The notes under the pieces were generated by a model. It saw only the letters and a program-made list of their open reading frames with translations. It had not been told where the DNA came from and made no database searches. Shown piece after piece: positions 6,213 to 12,301 of a DNA stretch of 18,974 nucleotides. How positions within the stretch are numbered: position 1 is the first letter of the stretch; each line of letters opens with the position of its first letter. This DNA comes from CAZKTF01 sp964555565 (GTDB lineage Bacteria > Planctomycetota > JAJSAM01 > JAKLKS01), in the NCBI GenBank assembly GCA_964555565.1, contig CAZKTF010000045.1, positions 1 to 18,974 on the forward strand, written 5' to 3'. The position numbers and the translations under genes are program-made.

Positions 6213-7744
6213 GGTTTCTTCAACTGCCCCTCCGCCCAGGCCTTGATCATCCCTACCTTCGGGTTCGGGCCGAGCTCCAGGCGCCGGGTCGCGTAGTCGA
6301 GGGCCTTCGCGGGGTCCTGCTCGTGGGCCGCGGGCGCGGGCGGCCCGTAGTAGACGGCCAGGTTCTCCAGCGTGTCGTGGTACCCGCGCGCCTTCTTCTC
6401 GTCCTCCGCGCCCAGCGCGAGGACCTTCTCGAACATCGGAAGCGCCTTCCTCGGGTCCTCCCCGATCGCCTTCCCGTAGAACTGGTAGATGATGGCGGTG
6501 TCGTTGAGGATGTCCTGGTCCTCGGGCGCCAGCTCGGAGGCGGTGAGGTAGGCCTTGAGGGCCTCGCGGTACCTCTGCGTGTCCCGGTAGTAGAGGCCGA
6601 TGTCGTTCCAGAGGAAGGCGTCCTTCGGCCGCGCCTTCTTCAGGACCTCCAGGAGCGACTCCCGCTCGTTGGCGGGGGCTCCGGAGCGCGGGTCGAAGGC
6701 CCGCCCGGAGAGCTTGCCCCAGGCGGCGTCGAGGGAGGGGTCGGCCTCCAGGGCCGCGCGCCAGGCGGCCACGGCCGCGTCCTGCTTCCCGAGGAGGCTC
6801 TGGACGTCCCCGTCCCAGGCGAGGAGCGCGGCTTCCTTCGGGGCGAGGCGGCGGACCTCCTTCATCTCACCCGCGGCGCCCTCGGCGTCCTTCGCGAGCG
6901 CGAGGGCCCTCCCGAGGTAGGCGTGCGCCCAGGCGTGGTCGGGTCTCGCCTTGACGATCCGGCGGTAGTGGTCGGGGGCCTTCGCCTTGGCCTGCTTGTC
7001 GAGGTAGTCGAGCGGCGTCCGGTCGCGGGGGTCCGCTACCGCGGCCGCGACGTGGGCGTCGAAGGCTTCGTCCCAGCGGCCGAGCCAGCCGAGCGCCAGC
7101 GCCCGCCCCACCTGCGACGCGGAGCTCTTCGGGTCCAGCGCGGCGGCCTTCCCGTAGGCCTCCAGGGCGACCACGGGGTCCTTGCTCGGCTTCTGGAGGC
7201 TCGCCGCGCCGATCTCGAACCAGGCGTCGAAGTCCTTCGGCTCCTTCTTGACAGCCTCCTGGAGGGTCGCGAGCGCCTCGTCGAACTGCCCGAGGAGCCG
7301 GAACGACTTCCCGAGGACCGCGCGCGCCCCGGGGCAGGCCGGGTCCGCCCGGAGCGCCTGGGAGGCCTTGGCCCGCGCGTCGCCCAGGGCCTCCGTGGCG
7401 TCCTCGCGGGCGGCCAGGGCGCGCTCCGCGTCGAGGAGGTAGGTCCGCGCGAGCAGCAGCCAGAGCCCGCCGTCCTTGTCCGCCGTGGCGTCGAGCCCCG
7501 CCAGGGCGTGGTCGCGGGCCTTCGCGGTCTGGCCGAGCCCGAGGAGCGCCTCGCAGGCGCCGCGGCGGGCCTCCGGGTCCTTCGGGTTCGCCTTCACCAG
7601 GTCGGCGAAGACCCTCGCGGCCTTCTCGTAGTCCCCCTTCTGGAGGAGGGCGCGGCCGTCCTTGACGTCGGCGGCGGCGAGCGCGGGGGCGGCCGGGGAG
7701 AGCAGCGCGGCGGTGGCGAGGATCCAGGCGGCGGCGCGGTGCAT
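6209..7744 (-). CDS. Secreted tetratricopeptide-repeat (TPR) protein
   Basis: The protein has 511 residues. A signal peptide (MHRAAAWILATAALLSPAAPALA) is followed by about ten or more TPR helix pairs. Clear examples are GRALLQKGDYEKAARVFADLVKANP, GKSFRLLGQFDEALATLQEAVKKEP and GLYYRDTQRYREALKAYLTASELAP. TPR superhelices bind other proteins, so an exported scaffold or assembly factor is plausible. No catalytic domain is present. On the minus strand GGAGG lies 6 nt before the ATG, within the palindrome GGAGGCCTCC. The gene converges on the HEAT genes, and its TAG stop lies inside the GTAG of the adjoining hairpin element. It is divergent from the thioesterase-ftsH operon. Confidence 0.85.
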   Translation of the reverse strand: MHRAAAWILATAALLSPAAPALAAADVKDGRALLQKGDYEKAARVFADLVKANPKDPEARRGACEALLGLGQTAKARDHALAGLDATADKDGGLWLLLARTYLLDAERALAAREDATEALGDARAKASQALRADPACPGARAVLGKSFRLLGQFDEALATLQEAVKKEPKDFDAWFEIGAASLQKPSKDPVVALEAYGKAAALDPKSSASQVGRALALGWLGRWDEAFDAHVAAAVADPRDRTPLDYLDKQAKAKAPDHYRRIVKARPDHAWAHAYLGRALALAKDAEGAAGEMKEVRRLAPKEAALLAWDGDVQSLLGKQDAAVAAWRAALEADPSLDAAWGKLSGRAFDPRSGAPANERESLLEVLKKARPKDAFLWNDIGLYYRDTQRYREALKAYLTASELAPEDQDILNDTAIIYQFYGKAIGEDPRKALPMFEKVLALGAEDEKKARGYHDTLENLAVYYGPPAPAAHEQDPAKALDYATRRLELGPNPKVGMIKAWAEGQLKKP

Positions 7745-7775
7745 GGGAGGCCTCCAGGGGGGCGGCAGTCCCGAA

Positions 7776-7781
7776 GGATAG
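7776..7781 (-). promoter_or_regulatory. Candidate -10 element (CTATCC on the minus strand) for the TPR gene
   Basis: The minus strand reads CGCTATCCTT about 31 nt before the TPR start codon. The core is the same as at 808-813 and 3586-3591. No clear -35 element is visible. Confidence 0.25.
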
Positions 7782-7824
7782 CGCGGGAGGGAGCGGAGAG
7801 GCACGAGAGGACGGGCAATAGCGG

Positions 7825-7870
7825 GGGCCCCGCGCCGTTCTTGGCGGGGCCCGCGGGGGGGAGTTACGCT
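7825..7870 (+). promoter_or_regulatory. Candidate promoter and hairpin upstream of the thioesterase-ftsH operon
   Basis: TTGGCG (7841-7846) and TACGCT (7865-7870) are spaced by 18 nt, about 40 nt before the GTG at 7910. This is a plausible housekeeping promoter in a GC-rich genome. The -35 element overlaps the 3-prime side of a hairpin: GGGCCCC at 7825-7831 pairs with 7846-7852, an inner GCC/GGC pair follows, and a 2-nt bulge is present. The 165-bp divergent region shows nothing else clear. Confidence 0.35.
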
Positions 7871-7909
7871 GGAGGGTCTTCGACCCGACCCAGGTCCCGA
7901 GGAACCCGC

Positions 7910-8422
7910 GTGAAGCCTCGCGCCGTCCGCGACTCCCAGGTGGAGATGACGGAGATCGTCCTCCCCAACGACGCGAACGTCCACGGGTCCGTCCTCGGCG
8001 GCCGGGTGATGCACCTCATCGACATCTGCGGCGCGGTGGCGGCCCAGCGGCACGCGAGCCGCGGGGTCGTGACCGCCTGCATCGACGACATCGAGTTCCT
8101 CCACCCGGCCCGGGTCGGCCAGGTCCTCGTCCTCAAGGCCTCGGTGAACTCCGCCGCACGGACCTCCATGGAGGTCGGGGTGAAGGTCTGGTCGGAGGAC
8201 CCGCGGAGCGGCGAGCGGAAGCACACCGCGAGCGCCTTCCTGACCTTCGTGGCGGTGGACGACGCGGGGCGCCCCGCCGAGGTCCCGCCGCTGGCGCCGG
8301 AGACGCCGGAGGAGATGCGGCGCCACGCCGACGCGGAGCGCCGCCGGGCGATGCGCCTCCAGCGCCGGGAGGAGAGGCGCCGCCGGCGGGAACTCGCGGC
8401 GCGGGGGGAGGGCCGGGAGTGA
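7910..8422 (+). CDS. Acyl-CoA thioesterase (hotdog fold, YciA/BACH-like) with Arg-rich tail
   Basis: The protein has 170 residues and should be cytosolic, hydrolysing acyl-CoA to free fatty acid and CoA. The hotdog core (about 8-117) shows LPNDANVHGSVLGGRVMHLI, then D38-ICGAVAAQRHASRGVVT. This matches the YciA/BACH pattern N-x-x-G-x-x-x-GG-x-x-M-x-x-x-D. D38 is in the position of the family's catalytic acid, and DDIEFLHPARVGQVL follows as in that family. From about residue 131 a C-terminal tail of some 40 residues is extremely rich in Arg, Glu and Ala (EERRRRRELAARGEGRE) and lies outside the conserved core. GTG at 7910 is preferred: AGGA lies about 6 nt upstream, and upstream in-frame sequence is not protein-like. 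Its stop overlaps the ftsH start by 4 bp, so the two are translationally coupled. Confidence 0.88.
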   Translation: MKPRAVRDSQVEMTEIVLPNDANVHGSVLGGRVMHLIDICGAVAAQRHASRGVVTACIDDIEFLHPARVGQVLVLKASVNSAARTSMEVGVKVWSEDPRSGERKHTASAFLTFVAVDDAGRPAEVPPLAPETPEEMRRHADAERRRAMRLQRREERRRRRELAARGEGRE

Positions 8423-10356
8423 GCGAGCGCGAGCCCGGCCGCGGACGGGAGGGAGGCCGCCCCCAGGAGGGCGAGCCGCGCCGGTTCCCCCCCTCCATCC
8501 TCTGGGTGGTGGTGGCGCTCGGGTTCCTCTTCGTCGCCAACTGGCTCTTCTTCCAGCCCCCCCGCGAGGGGGTCACCTACTCCCAGTTCCTGGAGCGCGT
8601 GAAGGAGGGGAAGGTCCAGAAGGTCGTGGTCTCCTCCCGCAAGCTCCTCGGCGTCCTGCGCCCCGAGGGCGGGGAGGGTCGGGAGCGCCAGATCGAGACC
8701 GGCATCGCGCCCAACTTCCGCACCGAGCTGGTGGTGGAGGAGATCCGGAAGATCGGCGCGGACCTCGCCCTCAGGAAGATGCCCGGCGTCGAGGTGGACC
8801 AGGCCGCCGAGGACGACCTCCTCTCCCAGCTCCTCATCTGGGTCCTGCCGGTCGTCCTCCTCGTCATCGCCTGGACCTGGCTCATGCGCCGCATGGGGCC
8901 GCCCCAGAGCGTCATGTCCTTCGGGAAGAGCAAGGCGAAGATCTACGCCGAGAAGGAGGTCAAGGTCTCCTTCGAGGACGTGGCCGGCGTGGACGAGGCG
9001 GTCGAGGAGGTCCGCGAGATCGTCGAGTTCCTCCGCGAGCCGAAGAAGTTCCAGGCCCTCGGCGCCCGGATCCCCAAGGGGGTGCTCCTCCTCGGGGCCC
9101 CCGGGACCGGCAAGACGCTCCTCGCCCGGGCCGTGGCGGGGGAGGCCAAGGTCCCCTTCTTCAGCCTCTCGGGCTCCGACTTCGTGGAGATGTTCGTGGG
9201 CGTCGGCGCGAGCCGGGTGCGGGACCTCTTCCGGCAGGCCGAGGCGCAGGCCCCCTGCATCGTGTTCATCGACGAGCTGGACGCCCTCGGCAAGACGCGC
9301 GGCGTCTCCCCCGTGAGCAACGACGAGCGCGAGCAGACGCTCAACGCCCTCCTCGTCGAGATGGACGGCTTCGAGAGCAACTCCGGGGTGATCCTCATGG
9401 CGGCCACGAATCGCCCGGAGATCCTCGACCCGGCGCTCCTGCGGCCCGGCCGCTTCGACCGCCAGATCGTGGTGGACAAGCCGGACATCCAGGGACGCGA
9501 GGCGATCCTCAGGGTGCACGCCAAGAAGGTGAAGCTCGACCCGCGGGTGGACCTCCGGGTCATCGCCACGCGGACCCCGGGCTTCGCCGGGGCGGACCTG
9601 GCCAACGTGGTGAACGAGGCCGCCCTCCTCGCGGCCCGGCGCGGGAAGGCGCACGTCGAGATGTCCGAGCTGGAGGAGGCCATCGACCGCGTCGTGGCGG
9701 GGCTCGAGCGCAAGGCCCGCCTCATGAGCCCCCGCGAGAAGGAGGCGGTGGCCTACCACGAGAGCGGCCACGCGCTCGTGGCGACGCTGCTCCCCGACGC
9801 CGACCCGGTCCACCGCGTCTCCATCATCCCGCGGGGCTTCGGTTCCGGGGGGCACACCCTCCTCCTACCGAAGGAGGAGCGCTACCTGAACACCCACTCC
9901 TACCTCCTCGCGCGCATCACGGTCACGCTGGGGGGGCGGGAGGCGGAGCAGCTCGTGTACGGGGAGGTCTCCACGGGCGCCCACAACGACATCGAGGTGG
10001 CCACGCGGATCGCCCGGAGGATGGTGAAGGAGTTCGGGATGTCGGAGCGCCTCGGGCCCGTCTCCCTCGAGGAACCGCGCCAGGCGGCGATCTGGGAGGG
10101 CATGTCGCCGCGCCGCGAGTACAGCGAGCAGACGGCGCGCGAGGTGGACCAGGAGGTGAAGCGGATCCTGGAGGAGTGCGCCGCCCGGGCCTCCCGGGTC
10201 ATCCGCGAGAACCGCGTCGCCCTCGACGCGCTCCAGCGCCGCCTGGTCGAGAAGGAGATCCTCGAGAAGGACGAGGTGGCGCGCCTCGTCTCGGAGAACG
10301 CGAACGGCCGTCCCGGCGTGACGGCGTCGCCGTCCGCGGCGACGCCGCCGTCGTAG
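8419..10356 (+). CDS. ftsH: ATP-dependent zinc metalloprotease FtsH
   Basis: The protein has 645 residues, a normal FtsH length. It is an inner-membrane hexameric AAA+ protease that degrades misassembled membrane proteins and regulatory proteins. Domains in order: a basic N-terminus, TM1 (about 25-45), a short periplasmic domain, TM2 (about 137-156), an AAA domain, and an M41 peptidase domain. The AAA domain has Walker A GAPGTGKT at 226-233, Walker B IVFIDE at 281-286, and a second region of homology with arginine fingers R345 and R348. The zinc site is H447-E448-S-G-H451, with D524 in TGAHNDIEVAT as third ligand. All key residues are intact. The GTG start overlaps the thioesterase stop (GTGA). 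The C-terminus ends in a flexible Ala/Ser/Pro tail. The coupling to a lipid-metabolism enzyme is notable, because FtsH controls lipid A synthesis in E. coli. Confidence 0.97.
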   Translation: MSEREPGRGREGGRPQEGEPRRFPPSILWVVVALGFLFVANWLFFQPPREGVTYSQFLERVKEGKVQKVVVSSRKLLGVLRPEGGEGRERQIETGIAPNFRTELVVEEIRKIGADLALRKMPGVEVDQAAEDDLLSQLLIWVLPVVLLVIAWTWLMRRMGPPQSVMSFGKSKAKIYAEKEVKVSFEDVAGVDEAVEEVREIVEFLREPKKFQALGARIPKGVLLLGAPGTGKTLLARAVAGEAKVPFFSLSGSDFVEMFVGVGASRVRDLFRQAEAQAPCIVFIDELDALGKTRGVSPVSNDEREQTLNALLVEMDGFESNSGVILMAATNRPEILDPALLRPGRFDRQIVVDKPDIQGREAILRVHAKKVKLDPRVDLRVIATRTPGFAGADLANVVNEAALLAARRGKAHVEMSELEEAIDRVVAGLERKARLMSPREKEAVAYHESGHALVATLLPDADPVHRVSIIPRGFGSGGHTLLLPKEERYLNTHSYLLARITVTLGGREAEQLVYGEVSTGAHNDIEVATRIARRMVKEFGMSERLGPVSLEEPRQAAIWEGMSPRREYSEQTAREVDQEVKRILEECAARASRVIRENRVALDALQRRLVEKEILEKDEVARLVSENANGRPGVTASPSAATPPS

Positions 10357-10363
10357 GCGAACA

Positions 10364-10509
10364 GCAAACGCTCGGGGTCAGACCCCTCGCTCTCCTCTCA
10401 AGCGTTTGCAACTCCAGCCAAGGGGTCAGACCCCAGTCGTTTGCAAACGCTGGGGTGCGACGCGAGGGGTCTGAGGCTACGGTTTGCAAACGCCCGAGGT
10501 CTGACCCCT
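10364..10509. repeat. Array of alternating palindromes GGGGTCAGACCCC and CGTTTGCAAACG
   Basis: Two motifs alternate downstream of ftsH. Motif A (GGGGTCAGACCCC) is intact at 10374-10386 and 10422-10434, with degenerate copies near 10465-10476 (AGGGGTCTGAGG) and 10497-10509 (AGGTCTGACCCCT). Motif B (GTTTGCAAAC) is intact at 10439-10448 and 10482-10491, with partial copies at 10364-10372 (GCAAACGCT) and 10401-10411 (AGCGTTTGCAA). Longer arms also pair: 10364-10372 with 10401-10409, and 10401-10411 with 10441-10451, each enclosing one motif A. The result is nested stem-loops or cruciforms. No ORF of note lies inside. It resembles the palindromic footprints left by REP/RAYT-type or other small non-autonomous elements. 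Its function is unknown. Confidence 0.75.
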
Positions 10510-10591
10510 GGTGTCTACGCGCCCGGGATCTGGCCCTGCTGTTGGCTAGCAGTAACCAAGCCTTCGTCCTGATCCGGGACGGAGGTGCTCC
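10510..10591 (+). other. Leader region of the second HEAT-VWA gene
   Basis: This is the remainder of the 235-bp gap after ftsH. It contains a small imperfect stem CTGCT/AGCAG near 10538-10554 and a strong Shine-Dalgarno GGAGG at 10581-10585, 6 nt before the ATG. I see no convincing promoter hexamers; the promoter may lie within the palindrome array. Confidence 0.4.
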
Positions 10592-12187
10592 ATGGTCCAG
10601 GCGTCTTCCCGGGCGGCCCTCGCGGCGGCCCTGTTCCTCGCGGCGTGTCTCGGGGTCCGTGCCTGCGCCGGGCCGCCCGCCGCGGCCACCGACAACCCGC
10701 CCGACGGCGCCCCCGACGGAGCCAGCGAGGCGCTCGCGACCTTCCGCCGCGCCTTCGACAGCCGCGATCCCCGCGTGCGGCTGAAGGCCCTGGCGATCCT
10801 CGAGGGGGTCCCGGGGCCGGCGGCCGTGGCCGGGCTCCTCGACGCGGCCGCGGACCCCGAGGCGCCGGTCCGGGCGCGGGCGCGCGACCTCCTCCGCGGG
10901 CGGCAGGGGGAGGAGGACCTCCGGCTCCTCGCGGAGAGGGGGCTCCGGCACGAGGCCCCCCCCGCGCGGCTCGCGGCGGCCGCGCTGCTGGCGGCCGCGG
11001 GTGAGGCGGCGGGGCCGTACTCCTCGGCCATCGCCGGTGCCCTCAGGGATCGGGAACCCTCCGTCCGGGAAGCCGCCGCGGCGGCCCTCGGCGCCACGGG
11101 CGATCGGGGCCAGGCGCCCGTCGTCGCGGCGGCCCTCCGGGCGGAGGGGGACCCCGAGGCCCGCGGGGGACTCCTCCTCGCACTGCACGCGCTCGATCGG
11201 GCCGCGGGGACGGCCGAGGCGGCGCGCGTCGCGGAAGGGGACGACGCGGGGCCGCCCTGCGTGGCGGCCCTGCGCGTCCTCGGGGCGGCCTGCCCGGACG
11301 GGGCGGTCGCGGCGGGCGTGTCGCTCCTCCGACACGGCGCCTGGGAGGCGCGGATGGAGGCGGCCGTCGCCCTCGGGCGGGCCGAGGGGGCCGCTCCCCG
11401 CGCGGTGGGCGCGCTGGTGGCCGCGCTCCCCGGCGAGAAGCGCCGGCGGGTCCGCGCGGCCCTCGTCGCCGCGCTCGAGCGCCTGACCGGCCGTCCCTTC
11501 GGGGAGGACGCCGCGCGCTGGTCGGCCTGGTGGGCGAAGGAGCGGGAGGGCTGGACCCCTCCCCGCGCCGCGGGGCCTGTCGGGCCGGACGCCCCTTCCC
11601 CTCTTGGGGACCGTCCCGGTCCCCGGGCCGAGGACCGCACGGTGGCGCGGTTCTACTCCATCCCCGTGGACACCGACCGGCTGGCCTTCGTCCTCGACAC
11701 GAGCAAGTCGATGCTCGACCCCGCGGCCCCGGGGAAGGAGGCGACCAAGATGGAGCTCGCGGTCGCGGAGGTCGCGGGGACGCTGGCGGGGCTGCGGGAC
11801 GGGACGTCCTTCAACATGCTCCTGTTCGGGAGCGAGGTCCGGCGGTGGAAGGGCCGCACCGTGCCCGCCTCGCCCGAGGCGAAGCACGAGGCCCTCCGGT
11901 TCCTCCAGAAGCAGACCCCGGGGGGGAGGACGAACATCTTCGACGCCCTCGCAGCGTCCTTCGACGACACCGGCGTGGACACCGTTTTCCTGCTGACCGA
12001 CGGCGCGCCGAGCGCCGGGGAGGAGACGACGCGGACGGGGTTCCTGGAGGGGCTCGCGCACCTGCGCCGGTGGCGGCCCGTGCGGGTCCACTGCGTGGAG
12101 GTCGGCGCCCCGAACACGGGCGCCCGCTGGAAGGGGTTCCTGGCCGACGTGGCCGCCGCCACGGGCGGCATCCACGTGGCGCGGTAG
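10592..12187 (+). CDS. HEAT-repeat / VWA-domain protein, probable lipoprotein
   Basis: The protein has 531 residues. The N-terminus (MVQASSRAALAAALFLAAC) ends in a lipobox-like LAAC with C19, so it is probably lipid-anchored after export. C25 is a less likely alternative. HEAT repeats fill about 45-300 and end with ERLTGRPFGEDAARWSAWW, the same cap seen in the protein at 3637. A low-complexity Pro/Arg linker leads to a VWA domain from about 350. Its metal site is complete: D369-x-S371-x-S373, T447 in GGRTNIF, and D470 in LLTDGAPS. It shares domain order with the 3637 protein but has a shorter first VWA loop and longer HEAT region, so the two look like diverged paralogues. A good Shine-Dalgarno supports the start. 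The stop codon abuts a GTAG-hairpin element. Partner unknown. Confidence 0.85.
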   Translation: MVQASSRAALAAALFLAACLGVRACAGPPAAATDNPPDGAPDGASEALATFRRAFDSRDPRVRLKALAILEGVPGPAAVAGLLDAAADPEAPVRARARDLLRGRQGEEDLRLLAERGLRHEAPPARLAAAALLAAAGEAAGPYSSAIAGALRDREPSVREAAAAALGATGDRGQAPVVAAALRAEGDPEARGGLLLALHALDRAAGTAEAARVAEGDDAGPPCVAALRVLGAACPDGAVAAGVSLLRHGAWEARMEAAVALGRAEGAAPRAVGALVAALPGEKRRRVRAALVAALERLTGRPFGEDAARWSAWWAKEREGWTPPRAAGPVGPDAPSPLGDRPGPRAEDRTVARFYSIPVDTDRLAFVLDTSKSMLDPAAPGKEATKMELAVAEVAGTLAGLRDGTSFNMLLFGSEVRRWKGRTVPASPEAKHEALRFLQKQTPGGRTNIFDALAASFDDTGVDTVFLLTDGAPSAGEETTRTGFLEGLAHLRRWRPVRVHCVEVGAPNTGARWKGFLADVAAATGGIHVAR

Positions 12188-12289
12188 TAGGGGCGGGGCT
12201 TGCCCCGCCCGCCGTGGGTATTCGGGTGGTAGACGGAACGCCCGGCTGGGGAACAGGCCAACGGCGGGCGACCCAAGGGTCGCCCCTAC
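12187..12289. repeat. Second paired GTAG-hairpin-GCCG element (REP/BIME-like)
   Basis: The left unit, on the plus strand, is GTAG (12187-12190), stem GGGCGGGGC (12191-12199) and its complement (12202-12210) with loop TT, then GCCG. The right unit, on the minus strand, is GTAG (12289-12286), stem GGGCGACCC (12285-12277, 12274-12266) with loop TT, then GCCG (12265-12262). About 47 nt separate the units. The left unit is identical over its 28 nt to the right unit of the 6137-6212 element. Stem sequence varies between units while GTAG, GGGCG and GCCG tend to be kept. It fills the gap between the convergent HEAT-VWA and Asp-rich genes and probably serves as the transcript end for both. Confidence 0.75.
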
Positions 12290-12301
12290 AACGGCAACGG
12301 C

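Noticed and set aside
5684..7909. Upstream extension of the thioesterase frame to over 900 codons
   Set aside because: It is antisense to the TPR gene and low-complexity. The GTG at 7910 has a proper SD and the protein then matches the known family length plus the tail.
10364..10509. CRISPR array
   Set aside because: The repeats are short, palindromic, of two kinds and irregularly spaced, with no unique spacers of constant length and no cas genes nearby.
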